DNA of 64,000 nt from Sulfitobacter noctilucae (lineage in GTDB: Bacteria > Pseudomonadota > Alphaproteobacteria > Rhodobacterales > Rhodobacteraceae). The stretch lies in contig NZ_JASC01000014.1 in the NCBI RefSeq assembly GCF_000622365.1, positions 1,674,001 to 1,738,000 of the forward strand, given 5' to 3'. Shown here one piece after another: positions 16,981 through 26,598 of this stretch; within the stretch, counting starts at the first letter, position 1; the number at the start of each line of letters is the position of its first letter. A program made the translations under genes and the position numbers. Below the pieces are notes generated by a model that saw only the letters and a program-made list of their open reading frames with translations, had not been told where the DNA came from and made no database searches.

Positions 16981-17250
16981 CTAGCCCAGAGGCGAAAAAT
17001 TGTCCCGGATGTCACCAATCATCGCGCCGTATTGAGCAGGTGCCGCGACCTGACCCGTAACCCATTGGTAGAGATCATGATCGTTTTCGTTCAACAACGC
17101 GTCATAGAGTTCAAGACCCGCATCATCCAGATTGGGCAACGGTCCCTCAGCATAAGCGGTCAGGATCAGGTCCATCTCCTTGATCCCCCGTCTGATAGAG
17201 CGCATGTGCAGGCGCTTTACGCGATGGGGACGTGTTTCTTCAGACATCAT
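16981..17250 (-). CDS. sdhE: Succinate dehydrogenase assembly factor 2 (FAD assembly)
   Basis: SdhE/SdhAF2 promotes covalent attachment of FAD to the succinate dehydrogenase flavoprotein. The 89-residue protein contains the diagnostic Arg-Arg-Gly-Ile-Lys-Glu-Met-Asp at about 20-27 (Arg-Gly-x-x-Glu) and a five-helix length typical of the family. Two consecutive ATGs at 17250 and 17247 could each serve as start. The start overlaps the end of the XRE regulator gene by 11 bases, so translation is probably coupled. The sdh genes themselves are not in this window. Confidence 0.93.
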   Translation of the reverse strand: MMSEETRPHRVKRLHMRSIRRGIKEMDLILTAYAEGPLPNLDDAGLELYDALLNENDHDLYQWVTGQVAAPAQYGAMIGDIRDNFSPLG

Positions 17251-17638
17251 GAGTGGTTTCCATCAGTGTGCGCAGACGCTTTTCCAACCGGCCCATTGCT
17301 TCTGCATTGGCCGTCATCTGGCTGCGCAATTGCCGCATCTCGGTCAGCACGGCCTGCATGTCACCTGATGCAGGCTCAACCTGGTCAGGGTCGGAAAGCC
17401 CCTCCCCCTCGCCGTTGATCATCCACATCATCGAGACATTCAAAAGCCCGGCCAACATGGACAGGCGGTTCGCACGCGGCTCTGATCTGTCGTCTTCCCA
17501 AGACCGCAGTGTGGCAAGCCGCACTCCCAACCTTTTCGCCAGAACACCTTGTGTCATGCCTGCGGACTCGCGGGCCGCAGCAACGCGGTCTCCGAAGGTT
17601 GCGGCCTCCGGGCTGTACCAATCCGTTTGTGTCTCCAT
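17240..17638 (-). CDS. XRE-family helix-turn-helix regulator
   Basis: The 132-residue protein has a helix-turn-helix at about 16-68, with Gly-Met-Thr-Gln-Gly-Val-Leu-Ala-Lys-Arg-Leu-Gly-Val and Leu-Arg-Ser-Trp-Glu-Asp-Asp-Arg-Ser-Glu-Pro. A C-terminal coiled-coil-like stretch (Met-Arg-Gln-Leu-Arg-Ser-Gln) follows. I use the ATG at 17638 because GGAGA lies five bases upstream; the frame also opens at a TTG at 17650. Two inverted repeats lie in the gap to the divergent aspartate aminotransferase gene and could be its own operators. It is followed by sdhE with an 11-base overlap. Confidence 0.87.
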   Translation of the reverse strand: METQTDWYSPEAATFGDRVAAARESAGMTQGVLAKRLGVRLATLRSWEDDRSEPRANRLSMLAGLLNVSMMWMINGEGEGLSDPDQVEPASGDMQAVLTEMRQLRSQMTANAEAMGRLEKRLRTLMETTHDV

Positions 17639-17643
17639 CGTGA

Positions 17644-18936
<1,293 letters not shown>

Positions 18937-18950
18937 AAGAGATATAACCG

Positions 18951-19352
18951 ATGTCGGCCGAACTGCCTGAATACTATTTCCGCGTGCGCGAAAACGGTGC
19001 CGCCGTGTTTCGTGTCGACACCGAAAACCGCCAAAGGCGGATCGAGATGGATCAGATCGCCGTTGTGAACATCCGCAACGGCGAAATCAAACCACAGGGC
19101 GATCGTACCCTGTCGGATGAAGATCGTGCGACCATTCAAACCTGGATGGAGGAGCGGTTGCAGGTGCTGGCACACCGTGACATCGACGACATCTATCGCG
19201 CCGTGGATTACATGAACCTGACGACACAATGGGTCCAATCCAAGGCGACGCCAGAGCAGCTGGAGGCCGTGACCGACCAATTGCTGCTGGCGATGCATGA
19301 TTTGCGCAGCACACTGGTGCGCAAGAAGGCAGACCGGATGCTGAAAGGCTGA
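18951..19352 (+). CDS. Conserved hypothetical cytoplasmic protein
   Basis: The 133-residue product has no signal peptide or membrane segment. It begins with a strand-rich part (Tyr-Tyr-Phe-Arg-Val-Arg-Glu-Asn-Gly-Ala-Ala-Val-Phe-Arg-Val) and continues with helices rich in Glu, Arg and Gln. It starts 14 bases behind the aspartate aminotransferase gene and is likely co-transcribed with it. I do not recognise a domain. The composition and codon use match the neighbours, so it appears native. Confidence 0.7.
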   Translation: MSAELPEYYFRVRENGAAVFRVDTENRQRRIEMDQIAVVNIRNGEIKPQGDRTLSDEDRATIQTWMEERLQVLAHRDIDDIYRAVDYMNLTTQWVQSKATPEQLEAVTDQLLLAMHDLRSTLVRKKADRMLKG

Positions 19353-19410
19353 TTAGAGGCGCGGCCAAGGCGCGATACGGTCATGAGCGCCCTGTGCCAG
19401 TATCGCAAGC

Positions 19411-20796
19411 TTACAAAGGCAAAGTCGTCCTTGCCGGTCGAACGGCCCCAACGGCGGGCAGAACGAACGCCCAGAACCGGGTATTGAGTAGCACTGCCGC
19501 GATACCCAGGCCGATTACCAGACCGGCCCAAACGCCAATCCCTTCCCATCCCCAGACAAATCCCAGTAGATAAGAACAAGGCACGCCGACCACCCAATAG
19601 CTGAAGGCGGCCATCCACATCGGGATGGCGGTATCCTGCACACCGCGCAGCAACCCCAGGGCGACAGCCTGGGTGCCATCCACAAGTTGGAACAAGGCTG
19701 CCATAACCAGCAATCCCACGCCGATCTCCATGATCTCCGCACGGGCGGGTTCATTCTCTTGCATGAATGCCGATATCAACGGCTGCGGAAAGCTCACAAA
19801 TATCAGGATTGTCACAAGGGCAAAGCCAATCGACATGAGGGTCACTGTACCCGCGCCCCGCGCCATATGGGCACTGTCATGCCGCCCAAAGGCATTGCCC
19901 GCACGGATCGTCGCCACATTGCTGAGACCAAGGTGCACCATAAACGTGATGGAGGCCAGTTGTACCGCGATGCCATGCGCGGCGAGCGGGATTGTGCCAA
20001 GCCAGCCCATCATCATGGCCGAGGCAGCAAACAGCCCGACCTCACTGAGGGACGTCAGACTGATCGGCCAGCCCAGTCGGAAGACCCGCGCCAGCATCTG
20101 GCCATCCGCGCGCCAGAACCGCACAAAAAGCTGGTGCTGCGGTACGACAACGAGGATGTATACTGTCACGCCGATCAGCGAGACAGTATGCGTAAAAACC
20201 GAGGCCAGTGCCGCCCCCGCAACCCCCATCTCGGCCGCGCCCCAATTTCCAAAGATAAAGGCGTAGTTGGCCATGGCATTGGCAACAGCGGCCACCAGTG
20301 TGATCCAAAGCACGACCTGAGTACGTTCAAGTGCCGCCAAGTAGGATTTCAGCACCATGACCAGCAAGGCCGGAAAAATGCCCCATCCCGCGATGGTAAG
20401 ATAACGGGCCGCTTCAGCCGCCAGCGCATCACCCTGCCCCAAGGTCCGCAAGATCGGTTCGGCAAAGATCAGGAACGGCAACGCCACGAGCGCAAAACCA
20501 ATCGACAGCCACAGCCCCATACGCGTGGCCCGGCGAATGGCCACTTCGTCCTCTTCGGCCACGAATGTGGCCACCATCGGCATAATCGCCCAGGCAAAGC
20601 CCGACCCGAATATGAACAACACGAAGAAATAGGTGCTGGCCAGTGTCACAGCCGCCAGCGCTTCGACCGAATACCAGCCCGCCATAACAGTGTCGGTGAC
20701 GCCAATCGCCATCTGCCCCAGATGCCCGCCGATCAACGGCAGTCCGAGGGTGAGGATGGCGCGGGAATGGCCGGTAGGGCTCATATTGGTAGTCAT
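19411..20796 (-). CDS. MATE-family multidrug/sodium efflux pump
   Basis: The 461-residue protein has about twelve membrane helices in two similar halves, the MATE arrangement. Typical segments are Leu-Gly-Leu-Pro-Leu-Ile-Gly-Gly-His-Leu-Gly-Gln near 15-26, Asp-Thr-Val-Met-Ala-Gly-Trp-Tyr in helix 1, and Leu-Gly-Trp-Pro-Ile-Ser-Leu-Thr at the start of the second half (about 240). MATE pumps expel cationic drugs with sodium or protons. It is divergent from the alpha/beta hydrolase gene and ends 58 bases from the convergent hypothetical gene. Confidence 0.92.
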   Translation of the reverse strand: MTTNMSPTGHSRAILTLGLPLIGGHLGQMAIGVTDTVMAGWYSVEALAAVTLASTYFFVLFIFGSGFAWAIMPMVATFVAEEDEVAIRRATRMGLWLSIGFALVALPFLIFAEPILRTLGQGDALAAEAARYLTIAGWGIFPALLVMVLKSYLAALERTQVVLWITLVAAVANAMANYAFIFGNWGAAEMGVAGAALASVFTHTVSLIGVTVYILVVVPQHQLFVRFWRADGQMLARVFRLGWPISLTSLSEVGLFAASAMMMGWLGTIPLAAHGIAVQLASITFMVHLGLSNVATIRAGNAFGRHDSAHMARGAGTVTLMSIGFALVTILIFVSFPQPLISAFMQENEPARAEIMEIGVGLLVMAALFQLVDGTQAVALGLLRGVQDTAIPMWMAAFSYWVVGVPCSYLLGFVWGWEGIGVWAGLVIGLGIAAVLLNTRFWAFVLPAVGAVRPARTTLPL

Positions 20797-20927
20797 GGAA
20801 TTGCCTTACGCTTCCGGCGCGCAAAGGGGAAGATGGAACTGTAAAAATGAGTTTGAACGCGATCTCCACTGGACGCGCACGCAGTTTTGCGGATGGTGGT
20901 AGCGGGTATTTGTAAAAGGGTGAAACC

Positions 20928-21803
20928 ATGGCCGCGCATAGAACCGAAACGATCGAGCTGGGTGGCAAACCTTTTTTCGTTCGGCATTGGGGTGACGAAA
21001 GCCTGCCCAAATTGTTGATGCTGCACGGCTTTCCCGAATACGGCGGCGTATGGGAGGACGTGGCGGTCCGCTTGTCGGACCGGTTTCACTGTATCGCGCC
21101 GGACCAGCGCGGCTATGGTCAAAGCTGGGCACCGTCGGAAGTGTCTGAATACACCGGGGCCAAACTGGTGGGCGATATGGCGGCCTTGATCGGTGAAGAA
21201 CCGGTCTTTGTTCTGGGCCATGACTGGGGTGCGGCGGTGGCTTACGGTCTGGCAATGTTCCGACCCGAGCTGGTGTCGCGGCTGATCATCATGAACGGCG
21301 TGCACCCGGTACCATTCCAACGGGCGCTGGCGGCGGGCGGACCGCAAAGTGACGCCTCGCAATACATACATTACCTACGCGCTGAAGGCTCCGAAGACCG
21401 GTTGGCGGCGGAGGACTTCAGCCGCCTCATGGCGCTGTTCTCGGCCAAGATGAACCTTGATTGGCTGACGGGAGAGGTGCTGGAGGACTATAAACGCGCA
21501 TGGGGTGCGCCGGGGCGTTTGCGCGGGATGGTCAACTGGTATCGCGCGTCACCCTTGGTGGTTGGCAAACCGGGAGAGCAGGTAACAGATTTGCCTGAAT
21601 TGCCGGTGGACAAGCTTCAGGTGCGCTGCCCGCATCTGCTGATCTGGGGCACGGACGATACTGCGCTTCTGCCCGAGGCCACCGAAGGGCTTGACGAATT
21701 TGCCCCAGATCTGACGCGGGTTCATATCGCCGGGGCCGATCACTGGCTGCACCATCAAAAGCCGCAGGAGGTCGCGCAAGCCATTCTGGATTGGTTGCCT
21801 TAG
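20928..21803 (+). CDS. Alpha/beta hydrolase (epoxide-hydrolase/haloalkane-dehalogenase-like)
   Basis: The 291-residue enzyme shows the alpha/beta hydrolase plan: Leu-His-Gly-Phe-Pro-Glu oxyanion region near 33-38, the nucleophile elbow Gly-His-Asp-Trp-Gly-Ala near 95-100 with an Asp nucleophile, a cap domain, Trp-Gly-Thr-Asp-Asp-Thr near 245 and the catalytic His in Ala-Asp-His-Trp-Leu near 271. An Asp nucleophile points to epoxide hydrolase or dehalogenase rather than esterase chemistry. The ATG at 20928 follows AAGGGTG. It is convergent with the DMSP lyase gene, 15 bases apart. The substrate is unknown. Confidence 0.88.
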   Translation: MAAHRTETIELGGKPFFVRHWGDESLPKLLMLHGFPEYGGVWEDVAVRLSDRFHCIAPDQRGYGQSWAPSEVSEYTGAKLVGDMAALIGEEPVFVLGHDWGAAVAYGLAMFRPELVSRLIIMNGVHPVPFQRALAAGGPQSDASQYIHYLRAEGSEDRLAAEDFSRLMALFSAKMNLDWLTGEVLEDYKRAWGAPGRLRGMVNWYRASPLVVGKPGEQVTDLPELPVDKLQVRCPHLLIWGTDDTALLPEATEGLDEFAPDLTRVHIAGADHWLHHQKPQEVAQAILDWLP

Positions 21804-21818
21804 AGGGCCGCGGCCCGA

Positions 21819-22529
21819 TTATTTCCGACTGCGGGTAAAGACCATCTTTTGCCCGTGCAAATCCGCCTTGTCCCCGATCCATGCATAGGCCAGCAGCGCG
21901 GGTTCGCGTGCACCCACCGTTATGCGGTGAAGATGATCGGGCGGATTAAAGATCATCGAACCGGGCACATAGACGCCTTGGTGGTTCTCTGACACGGCAC
22001 CCGACAGGCAAACATAGCTTTCGGTAATGCCCTGATGCGCATGTGCCGGATAGGTGCAACCGGGCGCAAACAGCACCACGCCAAGGATAATTTCCTCGCT
22101 GATGACCGGCCCGTAATTCCCTGCAATCTCGGCATAGGCATAGCTGTTTTGCAGCCCCTTCGGCACCTTTTCATAGCCGTATTGCCAGCTGAGCAGCGGC
22201 GCAATCGCATCCAATGCCCGCACCGCCGGGGCCAGCACACCGTGCCGTCCTTCATCCAGGGCGCGGCGCAAATGAGCCGTCACAGGTTTATGCGCGGCAG
22301 GTTGCAGGCGGACTTCGGCGTTCTGGCGCAACAGGCGGCTGATGGCTTCGCGCACCTTGCGCTGGTGGCCCGCAATCCGCGTACTGCCACCGGCCGGCAG
22401 ATAGCGATAGAGTTCATCACATTCCTGCAGCATATAGCGCCAATTGGGCAGGTCGCGCAGGGTTTGTGCAGCTGCATCAGCAGAGGCGTGCAAGGGGCTG
22501 GGCGAATCGCTCATTTCAGAGGCTCTCAT
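21819..22529 (-). CDS. dddL: DMSP lyase, cupin type (DddL-like)
   Basis: DddL-type enzymes cleave dimethylsulfoniopropionate to dimethyl sulfide and acrylate. The 236-residue protein ends in a cupin domain with both classical motifs: His-Ala-His-Gln-Gly-Ile-Thr-Glu-Ser-Tyr-Val-Cys-Leu-Ser-Gly (His-x-His-x4-Glu-x6-Gly) and Gly-Ser-Met-Ile-Phe-Asn-Pro-Pro-Asp-His-Leu-His. A Tyr-rich segment (Tyr-Gly-Tyr-Glu, Ser-Tyr-Ala-Tyr) precedes them, as in DMSP lyases. Its length fits DddL better than the shorter DddQ. I place the start at 22529, with AGGA eight bases upstream; an ATG at 22514 is the alternative. The gene is divergent from parE. No other ddd or dmd gene is adjacent. Confidence 0.78.
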   Translation of the reverse strand: MRASEMSDSPSPLHASADAAAQTLRDLPNWRYMLQECDELYRYLPAGGSTRIAGHQRKVREAISRLLRQNAEVRLQPAAHKPVTAHLRRALDEGRHGVLAPAVRALDAIAPLLSWQYGYEKVPKGLQNSYAYAEIAGNYGPVISEEIILGVVLFAPGCTYPAHAHQGITESYVCLSGAVSENHQGVYVPGSMIFNPPDHLHRITVGAREPALLAYAWIGDKADLHGQKMVFTRSRK

Positions 22530-22664
22530 CGGGACTGTCCTACCGCCGATATGACCACGCAGACCGTGAAACGCAAGCGCCGCCCCCCTCATGTGCCCTT
22601 CCCCCCGCCTGCCCGCTCTGGCATAGTCCCTCCTCAACAAAAGCAGCAAAAGCAGGCTCCCGAT

Positions 22665-24626
22665 ATGTCCGATCTTCTGTCCGGCCAGACGCCGTCCGAG
22701 TATGACGCCTCCTCCATCCAGGTGCTGGAGGATATGGAGCATGTCCGCCTGCGCCCCGGCATGTATATCGGCGGCAAGGATGATCGCGCCCTGCACCACA
22801 TGGTTGCCGAAATCATCGACAACTCGATGGACGAAGCGGTCGCGGGCCATGCCACCTGGATCGAGCTGGAGCTGCATGCCAATGGCCATGTCACCGTGCG
22901 CGACAACGGGCGCGGCATCCCCACCGATCCACACCCCAAAGACCCCAGCAAATCGGCACTCGAGATCATCTTTTGCACGCTGAACGCGGGCGGCAAGTTC
23001 TCGGGCGATTCCTACGAGACATCGGGCGGTCTGCACGGCGTGGGATCGTCCGTCGTAAACGCCCTGTCCGACCACCTGCGGGTCGAGGTGGCGCGCAACC
23101 GCGAGCTTTATGCGATGGAGTTCTCGCGCGGCATCGCCCAAGGCCCGCTGGAGAAAATCGGCGCCGCTCCCAACCGGCGCGGCACGTCCGTCACGTTCCA
23201 CCCCGACGCCGAGATCTTCGGGAACCTGAAGCTGAAAGCGGCGCGGCTTTTTGCGATGGCCCGTTCCAAGGCCTATCTGTTCTCGGGCGTGGAAATCCGC
23301 TGGAAATGCGAGGCACCGGGCGATGACACACCGACGGAGGCCAAGTTTCACTTCCCGGGCGGCCTGTCGGATTATCTGAACGAAACACTCTCCGGATCAA
23401 CCACTTATGCGGACGCCCCCTTTGGGGGCATGGTCGACTTCAAGGAAAAGTTCGGCCAGCCCGGCAAGGTGGAATGGGCCATCAACTGGACCCCTGCCCG
23501 CGACGGGTTCATCCAGTCCTACTGTAACACCATTCCCACGCCCGAGGGCGGCACCCACGAGGCGGGCTTTTGGGCCGCGATCCTCAAGGGCATCAAGGCC
23601 TATGGCGAGCTGACGCAGAACCGCAAGGCCAGCACAATCACCCGCGAGGACCTGATCACCGGGGGCTGTGCGCTGGTGTCCTGCTTCATCCGCGAGCCGG
23701 AATTCGTGGGCCAGACCAAGGACCGGCTGGCCACCGTGGACGCGCAGCGGATGGTAGAAAACGCCGTGCGCGACCACTTTGACAACTGGCTGGCGGCGGA
23801 TACGAAATCCGCAGGGGCCATCCTGGATTTTCTGGTGCTGCGGGCCGAGGAACGCCTCCGCCGCCGTCAGGAAAAGGAAACGGCGCGTAAATCCGCGACG
23901 AAAAAGCTGCGCCTGCCGGGTAAATTGACCGATTGTACGTCCAAGGACCGCGTGGGGACGGAGTTGTTCATCGTGGAGGGCGACTCGGCGGGCGGCTCTG
24001 GCAAGGGCGCGCGGGACCGCAAGACGCAGGCGCTGCTGCCGCTGAAGGGTAAAATCCTGAACGTGCTGGGGGCGGCGTCGAACAAGCTGACGACCAATGC
24101 GGAGATCTCTGACCTTTGCGAGGCCTTGGGTTGTGGCATGGGCACGAAATTCAACATCGACGATCTGCGCTATGAAAAGATCATCATCATGACGGATGCG
24201 GACGTCGACGGTGCCCATATCGCGGCGCTGCTGATGACGTTCTTCTTTACCCAGATGCGCCCGCTGATCGACGGCGGGCATCTGTATCTCGCCTGCCCGC
24301 CGCTTTACCGGCTGACGCAGGGGGCCAAGCGGCTTTATGTGGCGGATGATCTGGAAAAGGACCACTGGCTGGAAAAGGGTCTGGGCGGCAAGGGCAAGAT
24401 CGACCTGCAACGCTTCAAGGGTCTGGGCGAGATGGACGCGAAGGATCTCAAGGAAACCACGATGGACCCGGCGACACGCAAGCTGATCCGCGTGTCGGTG
24501 CAGGAGGACATCCCCGGTGAGACCGGCGATCTGGTGGAACGGTTGATGGGGAAGAAACCGGAGTTGCGGTTCCAGTATATTCAGGAGAATGCGCAGTTTG
24601 CGGATATGGAGGAGTTGGATGTTTGA
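22665..24626 (+). CDS. parE: DNA topoisomerase IV subunit B
   Basis: ParE supplies the ATPase half of topoisomerase IV, which decatenates daughter chromosomes. The 653-residue protein has the GHKL ATPase domain with Glu-Ile-Ile-Asp-Asn-Ser near 46-51 and Arg-Asp-Asn-Gly-Arg-Gly-Ile near 80-86. It also has the transducer domain and the TOPRIM region with Val-Glu-Gly-Asp-Ser-Ala-Gly-Gly near 437 and Asp-Ala-Asp-Val-Asp-Gly-Ala-His near 510. The frame is open upstream to 22035, but family similarity begins at the ATG at 22665. Its stop codon overlaps the start of the AT-rich gene behind it. Confidence 0.96.
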   Translation: MSDLLSGQTPSEYDASSIQVLEDMEHVRLRPGMYIGGKDDRALHHMVAEIIDNSMDEAVAGHATWIELELHANGHVTVRDNGRGIPTDPHPKDPSKSALEIIFCTLNAGGKFSGDSYETSGGLHGVGSSVVNALSDHLRVEVARNRELYAMEFSRGIAQGPLEKIGAAPNRRGTSVTFHPDAEIFGNLKLKAARLFAMARSKAYLFSGVEIRWKCEAPGDDTPTEAKFHFPGGLSDYLNETLSGSTTYADAPFGGMVDFKEKFGQPGKVEWAINWTPARDGFIQSYCNTIPTPEGGTHEAGFWAAILKGIKAYGELTQNRKASTITREDLITGGCALVSCFIREPEFVGQTKDRLATVDAQRMVENAVRDHFDNWLAADTKSAGAILDFLVLRAEERLRRRQEKETARKSATKKLRLPGKLTDCTSKDRVGTELFIVEGDSAGGSGKGARDRKTQALLPLKGKILNVLGAASNKLTTNAEISDLCEALGCGMGTKFNIDDLRYEKIIIMTDADVDGAHIAALLMTFFFTQMRPLIDGGHLYLACPPLYRLTQGAKRLYVADDLEKDHWLEKGLGGKGKIDLQRFKGLGEMDAKDLKETTMDPATRKLIRVSVQEDIPGETGDLVERLMGKKPELRFQYIQENAQFADMEELDV

Positions 24627-25396
24627 GGGGTAAGCATCGTTTCTTTCAGGTGGGCGATTGGATCGTAGAGAAAATTCTCTCTTTAAGAGGCAAACTCTAT
24701 AATCGACTTGCGTTAATGGTAGTTGCAACTGGATGTATATTAGTTTCAACACCATTTTGGGTGCCATATTTGGAAGCTTTAGCAAACAAACACTTAGGAA
24801 TTACGATCCAAACGGATACGGCGCCACTGTGGGGCTGCATTCTGATTTTCTTGGGCCTCACCTATCACTACCTCCAAGAAAAGATACATCGAGGTGAATT
24901 GTCTTTTTCAGATACGGATCGAAGGCATCATGATGCCCGAATGTTTAAGAACCTGCAAGAAACAGCTCGATTTACCGAGGTTCGAGAGGGTGTCGAATAC
25001 ATTGGAGCTAACCACGCTCTATTCAACTACATAAGAGAACCGCTCCGTTCTCACGGCAGTTTTCTGCATAATCCCGAAAACCACTTTTTGGATTTCGGTC
25101 TCCAGAAAAGCGCTTTAGCATACCAGCAGGCGATCCGCTCACTAGTTACATTTATCTCCACTCATTTTTTCGTTTATCCAGAAGAGAAATTTGAAGCTGG
25201 ATTTCAATTCTGCCTATACCCCAATTTCAATCCGGATCGACAAGGTGGCGGAACGGACGACGAACTGACAAAATACATTGAATTTGGTCGGCTTTTGGAA
25301 CTCGAACTCGCGCATACTGAACAAACTCAAATGGAGTTTATTGCGGCCGCAAAAGTATCTCTTGGTTCGGAATTCGCTGTTCTACAAGCCACATAG
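24623..25396 (+). CDS. Two-TM membrane protein of unknown function, AT-rich, probably acquired
   Basis: The 257-residue product has two membrane helices close to the N-terminus (about 29-50 and 68-84) and a soluble C-terminal part of 170 residues, rich in aromatic and charged residues. Codon use and base composition are much richer in A and T than in parE or the following genes. A TTG at 24623 overlapping the parE stop is the first start; a GTG at 24650 is an alternative, and neither has a strong ribosome site. I recognise no domain. N-terminal two-TM plus soluble tail layouts occur in defence effectors, but nothing here proves that. Confidence 0.65.
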   Translation: MRGKHRFFQVGDWIVEKILSLRGKLYNRLALMVVATGCILVSTPFWVPYLEALANKHLGITIQTDTAPLWGCILIFLGLTYHYLQEKIHRGELSFSDTDRRHHDARMFKNLQETARFTEVREGVEYIGANHALFNYIREPLRSHGSFLHNPENHFLDFGLQKSALAYQQAIRSLVTFISTHFFVYPEEKFEAGFQFCLYPNFNPDRQGGGTDDELTKYIEFGRLLELELAHTEQTQMEFIAAAKVSLGSEFAVLQAT

Positions 25397-25443
25397 GGAT
25401 CAAACGCGCATGTCACACCCACTATCAGTAGAAGCGGCAACAT

Positions 25444-25490
25444 GGCGGGCCAAACCCCGCCCTACCCACTGCTGCAACGACGCTGTAGGG
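25444..25490. repeat. GC-rich palindromic segment with GTAGGG arms
   Basis: GGCGGG (25444-25449) pairs with CCCGCC at 25456-25461, and CCCTAC (25460-25465) pairs with GTAGGG (25485-25490). The words are those of the REP-like element at 9409-9485. It follows the AT-rich two-TM gene by about 48 bases and precedes the thioesterase gene. Confidence 0.5.
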
Positions 25491-25522
25491 TGCGCAAAAC
25501 ACATGTAATCCGAAAGCCTCCC

Positions 25523-25924
25523 ATGACCCCCGAAACCGCCCAGAGCATCCTTGATCAGGCCTTTGCCCCGTGGGTCAATGCCCTCCACCCTAAAATCACG
25601 GCAATCTCGGAGAGCGGGACCACCATGATCATCCCGATTACCGATGACATCATGCGCATCGGCGGGATCGTGTCGGGGCAGGCCTTGGCCGCGTTGGCCG
25701 ACACCTCCATGGTCTTCGCCTGTTTCGGATACCTCGATGCGCCCGAACCCTTGGGCACCGTCACGCTGGACACGCAATTCCTGCGCCCTGCTACGGGTGA
25801 CAGCATCCGCGCGGAGGCGGAGGTGACAAGGGCGGGGAAATCCATGATCTTCACCCGCGTGACCCTGATCGCGGAGCCGTCGGGCAAACCGGTGGCGATG
25901 GCCACGGCGACTTTTGCACGATGA
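25523..25924 (+). CDS. PaaI-family hotdog thioesterase
   Basis: The 133-residue protein has the hotdog-fold outline of acyl-CoA thioesterases: a helix-rich start, Met-Arg-Ile-Gly-Gly-Ile-Val-Ser-Gly-Gln-Ala-Leu-Ala-Ala-Leu-Ala-Asp-Thr around the central helix (45-62) with the catalytic-type Asp, and then strands with Thr-Leu-Asp-Thr-Gln-Phe-Leu-Arg-Pro-Ala. It would hydrolyse an acyl-CoA to free acid; the acyl group is unknown. The start at 25523 gives the normal family length, while the frame runs further upstream into the repeat. The stop overlaps the next ATG in ATGA. Confidence 0.83.
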   Translation: MTPETAQSILDQAFAPWVNALHPKITAISESGTTMIIPITDDIMRIGGIVSGQALAALADTSMVFACFGYLDAPEPLGTVTLDTQFLRPATGDSIRAEAEVTRAGKSMIFTRVTLIAEPSGKPVAMATATFAR

Positions 25925-26598
25925 TCCGTGCGCTCTTGGTTCTGCTGTTGCTGGCGTCCTGCGGACGGCCGCTGACCGAGAATGAGCGAAGTTTTCTGAG
26001 CACGATCCACGGCGATACGCTGAACATGGACCGGGCGCGCCTGCACGATGGCGCACCGACCCGGGCGGTCACCTTCCGCCGCAAGCCGCGCCCGCGCACC
26101 ACCTGCCGCGAGTTGATCCTGCCGCCGCCCACGGACGCCATCGTCACCTCGAAACCCGCCGCCGTGGCGCTGTTCAACACTGTGCTATTCGACAAGGACT
26201 GGTTCATCGACGACTATCTTCCCGACTACCCCGACACCATCGGGATCATCGCGGCGATGCTGTTTGCGCATGAGATCACCCATGTCTGGCAGTGGCAGAA
26301 CCGCGCCACAACGGGGTATTCACCGCTGCTCGCCGCTTCGGAGCATGGCAACACCGCAGACCCGTATCTCTTTGAAATCAATACAGATCGCAGCTTTGGC
26401 GACTTCGGGTTCGAGCAGCAAGGCTCCATCGTCGAGGAATATGTTTGCTGTCGCGCATTGGCCCCGCAAGGGCCGCGCACCGCCCGACTGCATGCCCTGA
26501 TCGCAGAAGCCATGCCCGTCAAACCCCTGCCGCAAAGCCGCGAATGGAACGTGCGCCTGCCCTGGGACGGGGTCGAGGTGCGGGGCATCTGCGGTTAG
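25921..26598 (+). CDS. Lipoprotein with HEXXH motif, putative zinc peptidase
   Basis: A signal peptide ends in Leu-Ala-Ser-Cys with the lipidation Cys at about 15. The 225-residue protein contains Phe-Ala-His-Glu-Ile-Thr-His-Val-Trp-Gln near 115-124, a HEXXH zinc-binding motif, and a downstream Val-Glu-Glu-Tyr-Val-Cys-Cys segment near 176 that could provide the third ligand. This arrangement resembles the DUF4157-type metallopeptidase-like domain. Its substrate is unknown. It is co-translated with the thioesterase through ATGA, and its stop codon overlaps the stop of the convergent cytochrome gene by four bases. Confidence 0.72.
   Translation: MIRALLVLLLLASCGRPLTENERSFLSTIHGDTLNMDRARLHDGAPTRAVTFRRKPRPRTTCRELILPPPTDAIVTSKPAAVALFNTVLFDKDWFIDDYLPDYPDTIGIIAAMLFAHEITHVWQWQNRATTGYSPLLAASEHGNTADPYLFEINTDRSFGDFGFEQQGSIVEEYVCCRALAPQGPRTARLHALIAEAMPVKPLPQSREWNVRLPWDGVEVRGICG

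Noticed and set aside
23397..24785. Long open frame antisense to parE (462 codons)
   Set aside because: It mirrors the codon bias of parE on the other strand and has no family motif.
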